From positions 1-51,928 of the forward strand of contig JACOUS010000005.1 of assembly GCA_016177735.1 (NCBI GenBank): a stretch of 51,928 nucleotides of DNA, in the 5' to 3' direction. Below, one piece after another: positions 16,372 through 26,094 of this stretch (position 1 is its first letter; each line of letters starts with the position of its first letter). The stretch is from Ignavibacteriales bacterium. Lineage in GTDB: Bacteria > Bacteroidota > Ignavibacteria > Ignavibacteriales > Melioribacteraceae. The notes under the pieces are model-generated. The model ran no database searches. It was not told where the DNA came from and worked only from the letters and a program-made list of their open reading frames with translations. Made by a program: the position numbers and the translations under genes.

Positions 16372-18108
16372 TTAGTCTTGCGCTTCCGATTGATTGAAGG
16401 TTTTCCCGTTTACGAGATAGCGTTTGATTTTCTGTGTTGTGGTTTTTTCAAATTCTTTCTGGCGGACAACAAATTTTTTAATCTGTTTGTACGAAGCAAG
16501 CTGATCGTTGGCTTTGTCAATCTCTTCGGAAATTTTTCCTTTCACCAATTCATCTGTAATTCCAACTTTGTTGGTCTCGGAATACTCTATAAATGCTTCA
16601 GCATCCGCAACTATCTGCGCAGCAATTACTTCATCTTGTTTTGAATCTTTTTCGCCGTACACAAGCGATTCCAAAATAAATGGGCTTCTGTTCAAAATGT
16701 CTTCAATTTCTTCGGGGAAAACATTTTTGCCTCCGCGAGAAATAATTACATTCTTTTTTCTTCCGTTGATGTGCAAAAATCCTTCATCATCAACGAAGCC
16801 GATATCTCCGGTTTTAAACCATCCCTCTTCAAAAACATCTGCAGTAGCTTTTTCGTTTTTGTAATAGCCAATCATCACGCTGGGACCTTTAGCCCAAATT
16901 TCGCCGCTGCCGTTCTCATCCGGATTATTAATTTTAATTTGTACTCGCGGCAGTGGCAATCCCGCAGCATCATCTTTAAGAGCATCAATTCTATTTAAAG
17001 CAAGGATTGGCGATGTCTCCGTTAAACCGTAACCTTGCACAAAATTAAATCCGAATTCTCTCAATCCCTTTGCAACAAGCGGATCCGGCGCAGCACCACC
17101 CGCAATAAATAATCTAACGGCGCCGCCGAATTTTTCATGAAGTTCAGAAAAAATTTTTTTCTTCAAATCTTTTAAGCCGACATACGAGAACAAATTTGTC
17201 AGTTTAACAAGCGGAGGCACAATAACGGATTTAACTTTATTCTCTTTTATTCCTTTTATGATTCTTCGGAACATTTTATCGTAAAGAAGCGGAACACCGA
17301 GAAGAATTGTTGCCCTTACTTTTTGAATATCATCAACAACCGTTTTTAGCGATCTCGCATAGTGAACAGATGCGCCGGAATAGAGCGGGCATAACATTCC
17401 GCAAGTGCATTCATAAGTATGATGCATCGGTAGAACCGAAAGGAAACGGTCTTTTTCATTAATCAAAATCATACTCACCATATCAACAAGATTTGATGCC
17501 AAATTTCTTTGTGAAAGCATTACGCCTTTTGCACGACCGAGCGAGCCGGAAGTAAAAATTATTTCTGCAAGATCATCCGGATTTATGTACGGCAATTGCT
17601 CAACTGAAAATTCATCGGCTTTGCGGATTAATTCCGGCATATTCAAAAAAATTTTTTCTTCACTCGTTTCGTCCATACAAATAAAATATTTCAGATTTTT
17701 CAGGAAGTTTCTTCCTTCAGCCATCACTCCGGCATAACTGCCTGAAAAAATAACTGCTTCGGCATCGGATTCATGCAAGATGTTCATGATTTCGTTATTG
17801 GTCAAATTTCTATCAATAGGAACAAGCACATAATTGAAACACATTCCGGTTAAAAATGAAATTGACCACTGCACACGGTTTTCGCCGATGACGGCAATGT
17901 GGCTTCTCTCTTTTATTCCGGCTTTGCGGAGCGCCGAACCAAACTTTAATATATACTCCACTAACTCGCGGTACGTTGCTTTGTTGATAGGCGTTGGATT
18001 CAAATCTTCAAGCGCAATTTTTGTGCTGAACTTTTTTGCCGATGCAAGTACCATTTCCTGAATTGTCTGAATTTTGGGCACATCAAATAATTGTAATTCT
18101 TTTTTCAT
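16372..18108 (-). CDS. Long-chain acyl-CoA synthetase (AMP-binding family)
   Basis: An ANL-superfamily enzyme expected to activate a fatty acid with ATP and CoA. The A3 phosphate loop reads IIFTSGSLGRAKGVML, a variant of the usual SGTTGxPKG. GYGLTETSP is A5, WFKTGDIGFVDDEG is A7 and GRKKNVIISRGGKNVFPEEIE is the A8 hinge. Near the C-terminus FEKTTTQKIKRYLV carries the expected catalytic lysine region. At 578 residues it is full length, near FadD-type ligases. Chain-length preference cannot be told from sequence. It is separated from pepD upstream by a strong terminator. Confidence 0.88.
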   Translation of the reverse strand: MKKELQLFDVPKIQTIQEMVLASAKKFSTKIALEDLNPTPINKATYRELVEYILKFGSALRKAGIKERSHIAVIGENRVQWSISFLTGMCFNYVLVPIDRNLTNNEIMNILHESDAEAVIFSGSYAGVMAEGRNFLKNLKYFICMDETSEEKIFLNMPELIRKADEFSVEQLPYINPDDLAEIIFTSGSLGRAKGVMLSQRNLASNLVDMVSMILINEKDRFLSVLPMHHTYECTCGMLCPLYSGASVHYARSLKTVVDDIQKVRATILLGVPLLYDKMFRRIIKGIKENKVKSVIVPPLVKLTNLFSYVGLKDLKKKIFSELHEKFGGAVRLFIAGGAAPDPLVAKGLREFGFNFVQGYGLTETSPILALNRIDALKDDAAGLPLPRVQIKINNPDENGSGEIWAKGPSVMIGYYKNEKATADVFEEGWFKTGDIGFVDDEGFLHINGRKKNVIISRGGKNVFPEEIEDILNRSPFILESLVYGEKDSKQDEVIAAQIVADAEAFIEYSETNKVGITDELVKGKISEEIDKANDQLASYKQIKKFVVRQKEFEKTTTQKIKRYLVNGKTFNQSEAQD

Positions 18109-18166
18109 AGCTGTTTTTATTTTTGTTAATGTTTACGGATAAACAATCTTTTTTTCTTTAAAACTA

Positions 18167-18191
18167 AAAGCCCCCGAAGTTCGGGGGCTTT
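18167..18191 (-). terminator. Rho-independent terminator after pepD
   Basis: AAAGCCCCCGA (18167-18177) and TCGGGGGCTTT (18181-18191) form an 11-bp GC-rich stem with a 3-nt loop. On the minus strand it is followed by TTAGTTTTAAAG. It lies immediately after the pepD stop and insulates the acyl-CoA synthetase gene. Confidence 0.85.
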
Positions 18192-18193
18192 AA

Positions 18194-19678
18194 TCATTTT
18201 GCTTTTGCAATCTCTGTTATAAGACTTTTTAACAGCCGGTAGAATTTTTCTACATCGGTTATTTTAATTCTTTCATCGGGTGAATGCGCTCCTTCAATTG
18301 TGGGACCGAAAGAAATCATTTCTATTCCGGGATATTTATCGCTGAGTATTCCGCATTCCAATCCGGCATGAACAGCTTTTAATTCTGCTTCGCGATTAAA
18401 AAGCTGCTTGTGAACTTTCTGAGATATCTTCAACAATTTCGAATCAAGATCCGGCTGCCAGCCGGGATAGCCGTCTGTATTCGTTATCTCTGCATCTGCA
18501 AGCTCAAAAACTGCACGCACACTCGATGCAATATTTTTCTTTGCAGATTCGATTGAACTTCGCTGGCTTGTACCGATCATCATTTTTGAAACCGGTGCAT
18601 GATTTTGTTCAACAACAACCGTAGCAAGATTTGTAGAAGTCTCAACCAATCCGCTGATTTTGGGATGCATACTTATCACGCCGTTCGGTAATGAAAGAAT
18701 TACATTAATTATTTTTTTGGAAAACTCGCGCGTATAAACTTTTTGAAACTCTGAGTCATCTTTTTTATCGAGAGTAATTTTAATTGTAGGGTCGGTGTCT
18801 TTGTATTCCAAAATTGTTTCGATAGTAAACTCATTCAAAATTTCTCGGATAGCCGCTTCGGTATCGGGATTGAGATAAATTATTGTTTCTGCTTCGCGTG
18901 GTATTGCATTTCTTTTTGATCCGCCGGTAAGCATTGCAATCTGGAAATCGGTCGTTGATAATTTATCGAGTAGTAAGCCGATGATTTTAATTGCGTTCGC
19001 ACGCCCTTCGTGAATATTAACGCCGGAGTGTCCGCCTTTCAAACCGGAGATAAAAAGTGTGTACGCTTGGTAACCTTCTTTTATTCTTTCAAATTCTATT
19101 TCGAATGTTCCAATTGTATCCATTCCTCCGGCACAGCCGACGTAATAATACCCGTCTTCTTCGGTATCAAGATTGAGCAGATACTTCCCTTCAATAAATC
19201 CTTTTGTTAAAGTATGCGCACCCGTCAATCCGGTTTCTTCATCAACTGTAAAAAGAAGCTCGATTGGTCCGTGTTCAAAAGTATCATCTGTTGCAATTGC
19301 AAGTGCGGCTGCAACACCAATTCCGTTATCGGCACCAAGTGTAGTTTCATCTGCTTTTATCCAATTGCCGTCACGTACTAATTCAATCGGGTCATGCAAA
19401 AAATCATGAACTTTATCTTTATTTTTTTCGCACACCATATCAACGTGGCTTTGCAAAACAACAACCGGAGTTTTTTCGAATCCGGGCTTCGGCGGAATCT
19501 TCATTACAATATTTCCGGTCGCATCTTCACTCATTTCAATACTATTTTGACCGGCAAAATTTCTTAAATAAAGTCTGATTCTTTCTTCATGCTTTGATGG
19601 ACGCGGAATCTGGCTTATCTCAAAAAAACGATTCCACACTTGCGCCGGAGCCAAACCTTCGATTGCTTTTACAGACAT
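18194..19678 (-). CDS. pepD: Aminoacyl-histidine dipeptidase (M20 family)
   Basis: A cytosolic di-zinc dipeptidase that cleaves Xaa-His and other dipeptides. Zinc-site motifs: VVLQSHVDMV with H78 and D80, GADNGIGVAAALAI with the bridging Asp, and TVDEETGLTGA with the catalytic Glu. The lid domain has GLKGGHSGVNIHEGR, and AVHAGLECGIL occurs late. At 494 residues it is of usual length. AGGAGG precedes the ATG. It lies 12 bp after the ychF-like gene, so the two are probably co-transcribed. Confidence 0.93.
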   Translation of the reverse strand: MSVKAIEGLAPAQVWNRFFEISQIPRPSKHEERIRLYLRNFAGQNSIEMSEDATGNIVMKIPPKPGFEKTPVVVLQSHVDMVCEKNKDKVHDFLHDPIELVRDGNWIKADETTLGADNGIGVAAALAIATDDTFEHGPIELLFTVDEETGLTGAHTLTKGFIEGKYLLNLDTEEDGYYYVGCAGGMDTIGTFEIEFERIKEGYQAYTLFISGLKGGHSGVNIHEGRANAIKIIGLLLDKLSTTDFQIAMLTGGSKRNAIPREAETIIYLNPDTEAAIREILNEFTIETILEYKDTDPTIKITLDKKDDSEFQKVYTREFSKKIINVILSLPNGVISMHPKISGLVETSTNLATVVVEQNHAPVSKMMIGTSQRSSIESAKKNIASSVRAVFELADAEITNTDGYPGWQPDLDSKLLKISQKVHKQLFNREAELKAVHAGLECGILSDKYPGIEMISFGPTIEGAHSPDERIKITDVEKFYRLLKSLITEIAKAK

Positions 19679-19690
19679 TTACTGCCTCCT

Positions 19691-20767
19691 TTAACTATGG
19701 CGTATATTTAAAATGTCGCCGTCTTTTACAATGTATTCCTTCCCTTCAAGCCGCCACGTGCCGGCTTCTTTGCATTTATTGAACGAACCGTGAGCAATAA
19801 AATCTTCGTAGTGAACAACTTCTGCACGGATAAATTTATTGAAGAAATCAGTATGGATTACGCCGGCGGCTTGCTGTGCGCTGTATTTTTTTTTGATCGT
19901 CCATGCACGGCATTCATCTTCGCCAACAGTGAAGAACGATTGCAATCCGAGGATTTCGTAACATGTTTTTAAAATCTTACTCAGTGCCGATTCTTTTATT
20001 CCGTAATCTTGCATAAATGCAGCCAGGTCTTCATCACTCAATTTCGAAAGCTCTAGTTCTATTTTGGCAAAGAATGGAATTACAGCCGCATTCAATTTAG
20101 AAAGTTTCGATGAAAGCTCTTTAATCTCTGCCTCAACAGTTGGTATCGATTCTTCATCAAAATTTATTGCAATGGCAAGAGGTTTCAATGTTAATAGCTG
20201 ATAACCCGAAAGTAATTTTATTTCTGCTTCATCTAGTTCAAGTGTTCTAATTGGCAATTCTTTTTCGCAGTGGGCAAAACATTTTTCGATTACCGGCATT
20301 TCCCTTTTTAATCTATCGTCTTTTGATTTGAGAATATCCTTCTTAATTTTTTCCAATCTGCTTTCAAGAAAAGCAAGATCGGAAAGAAGAAATTCAGTCT
20401 CTAAAAATTCGATATCCCGGAACGGATTAACTGTGTTCATCGGATGTGGAACCGATTCATCTTTGAATGCACGAATAATATAAAAGAGTGCATCATTATT
20501 CCGGACACTGTTCAAAAAAGTTGATGTGATTTTCACTTTATTGTCTTCGGACATTCTCAAACCCGGGATGTCGAACACTTCGATTGTAGCGTTCACTTGT
20601 TTCTTCGGGTTAAAAATAGCGGAACATCTATCGAGTCTTTCGTCTGGAATTTTTACGACTTCTATTGCTGTTTCTTCTTTTTGTGCTTGCGAAGGTTCGC
20701 TTTTGGAGAGTGTATTAAAAAGTGTTGTCTTCCCGGAAAATTGTAAACCAACTAACCCAATTTGCAT
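19691..20767 (-). CDS. ychF: YchF/Obg-like P-loop NTPase
   Basis: A cytosolic P-loop NTPase of the YchF group: GLVGLQFSGKTTLFNTL at the start, FDIPGLRMSEDNKVK as the switch region, and the C-terminal TGS-like DUF933 domain ending RAEVVHYEDF...LEGKEYIVKDGDIL. The P-loop reads FSGKTT, whereas typical YchF has NVGKST. The base-recognition motif is NFDE (NxxE), consistent with YchF's ATP preference. 358 residues. It could be a paralogue of the housekeeping YchF and not the main copy. It is upstream of pepD. Confidence 0.85.
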   Translation of the reverse strand: MQIGLVGLQFSGKTTLFNTLSKSEPSQAQKEETAIEVVKIPDERLDRCSAIFNPKKQVNATIEVFDIPGLRMSEDNKVKITSTFLNSVRNNDALFYIIRAFKDESVPHPMNTVNPFRDIEFLETEFLLSDLAFLESRLEKIKKDILKSKDDRLKREMPVIEKCFAHCEKELPIRTLELDEAEIKLLSGYQLLTLKPLAIAINFDEESIPTVEAEIKELSSKLSKLNAAVIPFFAKIELELSKLSDEDLAAFMQDYGIKESALSKILKTCYEILGLQSFFTVGEDECRAWTIKKKYSAQQAAGVIHTDFFNKFIRAEVVHYEDFIAHGSFNKCKEAGTWRLEGKEYIVKDGDILNIRHS

Positions 20768-20861
20768 AAATTATCTCACCAGATTTATTCTTAAAATGGG
20801 GGTGAAATATAAATAATTTCGCCTCAATTATTACTTTGAACTTCGGGACAAATATATTCAA

Positions 20862-21149
20862 TCAAGAAATAATCTGGGTGTGTAATGCAATCTCTTCCAA
20901 AATGGATGAAACTTTTAAGCATTCTGAAATCTCGCCGCCGAACACAACGGCTTTACCTTTCACGTGAGTTTCAAAAGCGAACAAACGCGCTTCTTCAAAA
21001 CTGCATTTTACTGCTTTTATCAGTTGTGCTATTACTTCATCGAAAGAGTGTACATCATCGTTATAAAGCAAAACTTTGTACGGCAAGCCGACGATAGTTT
21101 CTTCTTCAATTTCCGGCTGAATTATTTCGTTAGTTTTTATATCGCTCAT
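20862..21149 (-). CDS. clpS: ATP-dependent Clp protease adaptor ClpS
   Basis: Delivers N-degron substrates to ClpAP/ClpCP. The core YKVLLYNDDVHSFDEVIAQL contains the conserved NDD, and HVKGKAVVFGG is the ClpA-contact strand/turn. 95 residues, normal for the family. It is transcribed away from etfB across a 213-bp gap that likely holds both promoters; I see no gene in that gap. Confidence 0.93.
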   Translation of the reverse strand: MSDIKTNEIIQPEIEEETIVGLPYKVLLYNDDVHSFDEVIAQLIKAVKCSFEEARLFAFETHVKGKAVVFGGEISECLKVSSILEEIALHTQIIS

Positions 21150-21362
21150 AATTAAATATCATCTTTGTAGTTAAATTAAAGAAATGGATAATAAAAATGA
21201 ACATCGAAAAAATTGCTTGCAAAAAGTTTTTTCAATATTTGATGAAAGACAAACACCCGCAATAATAAATAACTTGTTAAACTCGCAAATAATTTTTATT
21301 TATATTGTGAACACAAATTAAGTACCGTATCATTTTCATTAATTATCATTTGAGGAGCATTG

Positions 21363-22109
21363 ATGAAAATTGCTGTTTGTGTAAGTCATGTGCCAGATAC
21401 TGCCACAAAAATAAATATCGGCAGTGACGGAAAAAAGATTGACCCTACCGGGGTAACCTATATCATTAATCCGTACGATGAATTTGCCGTTGAAGAAGCT
21501 CTGAAAACAAAAGAGAAATTCGGAGGAGAAACTGTTGCTATATGTGTTGGTGATGATGCCGTAAAAGAAACTCTTCGTAAAGCACTTGCAATGGGAATCG
21601 ATAATGCAGTTTTGTTGAAAGACAGCATCTACCGCGATTCAATTTCTATCGCCAAGGCTCTCGCAGATGAAATCAAAAATCAAAATGCCGATCTCGTTTT
21701 TTTCGGCAAGCAATCTGTTGATTACGACAACTCAATAACCGGGCAGCTAACAGCGGAACTTCTCGGTTATAATTGCGTTACAGTTGTTGTAGGCTTTCAA
21801 CTCGAAGGCAATAAAATTATTGCAGAGCGTGAAGTTGAAGGCGGAAAAGAAATTGTTGAGACTTCACTTCCGGCTGTAATTACTGCACAAAAAGGATTGA
21901 ACGAACCGCGCTACGCTTCCTTAAAAGGAATTATGGCGGCGAAGAAAAAAGTTATTGAGGAAAAGCCATTGCCGCCGGCTGAAAATTATGTTGAAATAAT
22001 TGCAATGAAGAAACCGGCTCCGAAACAACCGGGGAAAATAATCGGTACAGATTCTTCTGCGGTACCGGAATTAGTTCGTTTGCTACACGAAGAAGCTAAA
22101 GTTATTTAA
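21363..22109 (+). CDS. etfB: Electron transfer flavoprotein, beta subunit
   Basis: Partner of EtfA in carrying electrons from flavin dehydrogenases. It begins MKIAVCVSHVPDTATKINI and has NPYDEFAVEEAL, the AMP-site region GKQSVDYDNSITGQLTAELL, and the C-terminal recognition-loop region ASLKGIMAAKKK. I chose ATG 21363, five bases after GAGGAG, over the TTG at 21360. 248 residues. EtfA starts 11 bp downstream. Confidence 0.95.
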   Translation: MKIAVCVSHVPDTATKINIGSDGKKIDPTGVTYIINPYDEFAVEEALKTKEKFGGETVAICVGDDAVKETLRKALAMGIDNAVLLKDSIYRDSISIAKALADEIKNQNADLVFFGKQSVDYDNSITGQLTAELLGYNCVTVVVGFQLEGNKIIAEREVEGGKEIVETSLPAVITAQKGLNEPRYASLKGIMAAKKKVIEEKPLPPAENYVEIIAMKKPAPKQPGKIIGTDSSAVPELVRLLHEEAKVI

Positions 22110-22120
22110 GGAGACAAACT

Positions 22121-23089
22121 ATGGCGAACAAAATTTTAGTTTTCATCGAACAGAGAAACGGACAAATTAAAAAATCTTCTTCCGAGGCTGTAAAAGCTGC
22201 ATCGAAGCTCGCGGCTCAACTCTCTTTTACTGCTGAAGCAGTTACAGTAGGCGCTGAGATAGAAAATTTTTCCGCAGTCAGCAACTACGGAATACAAAAA
22301 GTTGTTCATTACAAACATTCATCATTAGAAAATTACTCGGCAAGCGCATACACATCTTTAGTTGCCGATTATGCAAAAAATATTGATGCAGATATTTTGT
22401 TCTTTGCAAACACATCGATCGGCAAAGATTTAGCTCCCAAAGTTGCCGTTAAATTGGATGCCGGAATTGCAATGGACTGTGTTTCGTTGAATTATGATAA
22501 TAATATTATCACAGCAACGCGACCCGTATTCGCCGGCAAAGCTTTGATTGACGTGAGAATCAATAAATCGAAAAAAATATTTACATTACGACCGAATGTA
22601 TTCAACACCGGAACTCCTTCTGCAGAAAGCGCCGAAGTGTCAATTGTGAATGTCGAAAATCCGGTTTTATCCGACAAAGTAATTGAGATAAAAAAATCGG
22701 ACGGCAAACTGGATGTTGCTGAAGCAAGTATTATTGTTTCCGGCGGACGCGGATTGAAAGGACCGGAAAATTTCCATCTCGTTGAAGAACTTGCACAAGT
22801 TTTGGGCGGTGCATTCGGCGCATCGCGTGCTGTTGTTGATGCCGGCTGGAGACCGCACAGCGAGCAAGTCGGGCAAACCGGCAAAACTGTATCACCGAAT
22901 TTGTATATTGCACTCGGAATTTCCGGTGCCATCCAACATCTCGCCGGAATGCGATCATCAAAATATATTGTTGCAATAAACAAAGACAAAGACGCGCCTA
23001 TTTTTCAAGCGGCAGACTACGGCATAGTTGGCGATGTCTTTGAAATTGTACCGGCATTGATTGAAGAAATAAAAAAAATTAAATCGTAA
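22121..23089 (+). CDS. etfA: Electron transfer flavoprotein, alpha subunit
   Basis: Binds the FAD of the ETF heterodimer. The C-terminal FAD domain is clear: IIVSGGRGLKGPENF, then GASRAVVDAGWRPHSEQVGQTG, then YIALGISGAIQHLAGM and DKDAPIFQAADYGIVGD. 322 residues, full length. AAGGAG precedes the ATG. It is the middle gene of etfB-etfA-DUF151. Confidence 0.96.
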   Translation: MANKILVFIEQRNGQIKKSSSEAVKAASKLAAQLSFTAEAVTVGAEIENFSAVSNYGIQKVVHYKHSSLENYSASAYTSLVADYAKNIDADILFFANTSIGKDLAPKVAVKLDAGIAMDCVSLNYDNNIITATRPVFAGKALIDVRINKSKKIFTLRPNVFNTGTPSAESAEVSIVNVENPVLSDKVIEIKKSDGKLDVAEASIIVSGGRGLKGPENFHLVEELAQVLGGAFGASRAVVDAGWRPHSEQVGQTGKTVSPNLYIALGISGAIQHLAGMRSSKYIVAINKDKDAPIFQAADYGIVGDVFEIVPALIEEIKKIKS

Positions 23090-23097
23090 TTATAACT

Positions 23098-23700
23098 TTG
23101 AACAAAGTACAAGTAGAAATATTAGGATTATCGGCAAGCCCTTCTTCGGGAGGGGCTTATGCCCTTCTATTAAAAGAAGTTTACGGAGTTAGAAGACTTC
23201 CGATTATCATCGGCTCGTTCGAAGCGCAGTCGATTGCTTTGGAAATGGAAGGCATAAAACCGCCGCGCCCGCTTACTCATGATCTGTTAAAAAGTATAAT
23301 CGATAATCTGGGCGCTTCAATCACCGAAGTGATTATAGACGAATTAAAAGAAAATACTTTTTACGCAAAGATAAAAATTGAGATTGCAACACTCACAAAT
23401 GAAATCGATTCACGCCCGAGTGATGCGATTGCACTTGCAGTCAGAGCCGGTGCTCCATTGTTTGTCGCAGAAGATGTAATGAGACTTGCGGCGTTTGTTC
23501 CTTCAAGCGAAGAAGCTGAAGAATATGAAGCAGATGCGGAAGGACTCGACAAAGAATCAAAAACTCCGAAGAAAAATATTCACGAAACAAAATTGGCACA
23601 GCTTCAGGATCAATTGCGCGAAGCCATCGAAAAAGAAGATTACGAGCGAGCCGCGAAAATTAGAGACGAAATAAATAAATTATCCGGCATACAGAATTAA
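23098..23700 (+). CDS. Bifunctional-nuclease-family protein (DUF151) with UVR motif
   Basis: The N-terminal DUF151 domain contains EVYGVRRLPIIIGSFEAQSIAL and DSRPSDAIALAVR. A charged linker leads to a C-terminal UvrB/UvrC-type motif, LQDQLREAIEKEDYERAAKIRDEINKL. Plant members of the family were reported to have nuclease activity; bacterial roles are poorly known. The start is a TTG at 23098, since no in-frame ATG occurs before residue 44, and no strong ribosome binding site is visible. It lies 8 bp after etfA and is probably coupled to it. Its stop overlaps that of the convergent DUF2851 gene by 4 bp. Confidence 0.85.
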   Translation: MNKVQVEILGLSASPSSGGAYALLLKEVYGVRRLPIIIGSFEAQSIALEMEGIKPPRPLTHDLLKSIIDNLGASITEVIIDELKENTFYAKIKIEIATLTNEIDSRPSDAIALAVRAGAPLFVAEDVMRLAAFVPSSEEAEEYEADAEGLDKESKTPKKNIHETKLAQLQDQLREAIEKEDYERAAKIRDEINKLSGIQN

Positions 23701-25178
23701 TTAAACACATTCTTTCCGATTTCACATTCCAAGCATTTATTCTTCGAGCAGTAATTTCTAAAAAGATCTATTATGCCTTGTGCAATAACTGTTTTATTTA
23801 GTGAACTGCCCATGTTGAGAGCCGTACCAACATCCGTGATGATTTGGTTTTCGGATTTTTGTTCGAAGAGCGTATAAACTTTCAAAATCTTTTTTGCAGC
23901 GTTTTGATTACCGAACATATCGAAATAAACGCTGAAATACGGAAGCAGAACATTCACAACAATTTCATCTGCGCGCGATGCACCGACAAAATATTTTACA
24001 TCGCCGTTTGCCGTTTGATCGAGCACGTAATGTGTTCTCCAAAATCCATCCGATTTAATCACAAAAAGAGAGCGGAGCGAATTTATCAAAACAGCCGGGT
24101 TATGTATCTCATTAATTTTTTTTGCGATGATACTAATCAGGTTCCCGTAAAGCAATTCTTTCAGAATTCTTGCACCGGCGGCAAGCCGTACTGTTGGAAA
24201 GTTCTGTGGTCTCATTCTGAAAAAATGCCACTGCTCTGCCTCTAAAAATTTTCCGTCGTAAAAAGGTTTTATTGCATCCCAGTGCAAAATAATTTTCTCA
24301 GTGTACTCTTTGCTTTGAGCATCAGTTATTTTTTTTTGCGAATCAATAATCCCGCTGATATAAAGCAGTGCCGCTTCATATTTTTCGATCAGAACCCCGT
24401 CACTTGCAATCTGTTTTAAGAAATTAATATTTGCCGATTGAGCAAGATTCATCATCGGAGTTTTATTTTTGGAATAACCGAGAGCCTCAAATATCAGCTC
24501 ATAAAAAAGCTGCTGCCAAATTTCTTTGTTCGCAAAATCCGAATGGTCAAATTCTTTTTCATGGAACTGTGCTGTTAACTCGTAAGCAATCACCGGCTCT
24601 TTTATTTTCAACTGCCTCAGAAATTCAAGCTCTTTGAGTCTTTCATAAACTTTCTTACATTTTTTATGGAATCTTTCGATACCCAAATTAGAAAGATATT
24701 TTTCTTTCAGCTCAGCGGAAACATTCGAATTGAGATCGATGCATTTTATTTTGCCCGGCGCCGGTTCTTTTTCGTTATCGGAATCTTGTTGAAGGCTTTG
24801 TACCAAATGTGTGTCAATAAAATTAGAGAGGCAGACGGACGGCACTTTCCTTCCGTTTCTTGTGTAAACATAAGCATGATTATTTTTATTGAAGAGCGTG
24901 GCGTGAAGAATTACACTGTTGTATTTGTTATTGATGTTGTGTCCGTGAGTTTTCCAATCAGAATAATCGCGGTCAATTTCGATATCACCGACAAAAGTGA
25001 GATTGCCGATTCTAATGCGTGCATTTTTGAAATCGGGTCCGCCGGTACAATCGTTCAGCGTGCCGGCATCAAGAATTGCGACATCATCGCCGGTGAGTGT
25101 ATGAAGAGAACTTTTATAATTCTGTTTCAACCAGAGCTGGTGCAAAGAACTTTCGGGAATCTTGTGTTCATTACTCAT
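23697..25178 (-). CDS. DUF2851 family protein
   Basis: Matches DUF2851, a conserved family of the Bacteroidota/Chlorobiota lineage of unknown function: SSLHQLWLKQNYKS at the start, DAGTLNDCTGGPDFKNARIRIGN, then GDIEIDRDYSDWKTHGHNINNKYN. The C-terminus has CSKNKCLECEIG, a cysteine cluster that could bind metal. 493 residues, typical length. It stands alone between the convergent etf operon and pyrF. Confidence 0.85.
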   Translation of the reverse strand: MSNEHKIPESSLHQLWLKQNYKSSLHTLTGDDVAILDAGTLNDCTGGPDFKNARIRIGNLTFVGDIEIDRDYSDWKTHGHNINNKYNSVILHATLFNKNNHAYVYTRNGRKVPSVCLSNFIDTHLVQSLQQDSDNEKEPAPGKIKCIDLNSNVSAELKEKYLSNLGIERFHKKCKKVYERLKELEFLRQLKIKEPVIAYELTAQFHEKEFDHSDFANKEIWQQLFYELIFEALGYSKNKTPMMNLAQSANINFLKQIASDGVLIEKYEAALLYISGIIDSQKKITDAQSKEYTEKIILHWDAIKPFYDGKFLEAEQWHFFRMRPQNFPTVRLAAGARILKELLYGNLISIIAKKINEIHNPAVLINSLRSLFVIKSDGFWRTHYVLDQTANGDVKYFVGASRADEIVVNVLLPYFSVYFDMFGNQNAAKKILKVYTLFEQKSENQIITDVGTALNMGSSLNKTVIAQGIIDLFRNYCSKNKCLECEIGKNVFN

Positions 25179-25258
25179 TGTTCGTTGAACTCACGAAAAT
25201 GGTTATGCGATAACTAATAGAAAATTAACACATTAATTTTCGAAAAGCTATAAACTTT

Positions 25259-26068
25259 TTATCCTGCTTGTTGTACCGATTTGTTAAATTCTTTGAGTGC
25301 CGAATTAATCTTCGACGCAAAATCTTTTGAACTGTCGCAGTAAATCAGCGCACGGCTTACATTAATAAGAAAGTTTTTATTACTATTTTGTTCGAAAGCG
25401 GAAACGACATCTTCCAAACTTCCGCCTTGCGCACCGATACCCGGAAGTAATACAATCAAATCATCGAATGATTTTATATTTTCTTTCAATTCATCCGCAT
25501 TAGTTGCACCAAAAACAATTCCGCAATTTTTTGCGCCGTTCCAGCACTTAACTTTTTCGATCACTTTTTGATAAAGAAAGCTGCCGTCATCGAGTTTCAG
25601 CTTTTCAAAATCAGCAGAACCTTTGTTTGATGTTAATGCGAGAATAAAATTTAGTTTGTGCGTGTAATTCAAAAACGGTTGGAGCGAATCAAAACCCATG
25701 TACGGGTGAAGTGTGACCGAATCAAAACCGAAGTGCTCGTAAACGGATTGGGCATACATTAATGAGGTATTGCCGATATCTCCGCGCTTCGCATCTGCAA
25801 TTGTTAAAATATTTTTGGGAATCAATTCAAGAGTTTTTTGAATTCCTTCAAATCCTTTTGCGCCGTCCTTTTCATAAAATGCGAAATTGATTTTATAAGC
25901 TGCGGCATCTTCTGCTGTATTTTCAATAACTATCTTATTGAATTCAAAAACCGGATCGCTCAACTTTCTCAAAGGCTCGGGAATTTTTTCAACATCGGTA
26001 TCCAATCCAACACAAATATGCTTGCCTTGATTAACAAGCGATTTAATTTTTTCGTAGCTGTTTATCAT
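25259..26068 (-). CDS. pyrF: Orotidine 5'-phosphate decarboxylase (type 2)
   Basis: Decarboxylates OMP to UMP. CVGLDTDVEKIP opens the barrel. The catalytic Asp-Lys-Asp set is D92, K94 and D97 in ADAKRGDIGNT. VTLHPYMGFDSL and LLPGIGAQGG are typical of the longer type-2 enzymes. 269 residues. It is the last gene of the purN-purH-mre-mrdA-rodA-pyrF series, 50 bp after rodA. That gap carries a fragment resembling the GxxExxY inverted-repeat arm. Confidence 0.94.
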   Translation of the reverse strand: MINSYEKIKSLVNQGKHICVGLDTDVEKIPEPLRKLSDPVFEFNKIVIENTAEDAAAYKINFAFYEKDGAKGFEGIQKTLELIPKNILTIADAKRGDIGNTSLMYAQSVYEHFGFDSVTLHPYMGFDSLQPFLNYTHKLNFILALTSNKGSADFEKLKLDDGSFLYQKVIEKVKCWNGAKNCGIVFGATNADELKENIKSFDDLIVLLPGIGAQGGSLEDVVSAFEQNSNKNFLINVSRALIYCDSSKDFASKINSALKEFNKSVQQAG

Positions 26069-26094
26069 TGAATTATCCTAAAAAGATTTTTTCT

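Noticed and set aside
21150-21362. Riboswitch or leader RNA before etfB
   Set aside because: No recognisable conserved riboswitch core and no terminator-like hairpin; it is only A+T-rich sequence.
24666-25217. 183-codon plus-strand frame over the DUF2851 gene
   Set aside because: Antisense to a strongly conserved family; no independent motif or ribosome binding site.
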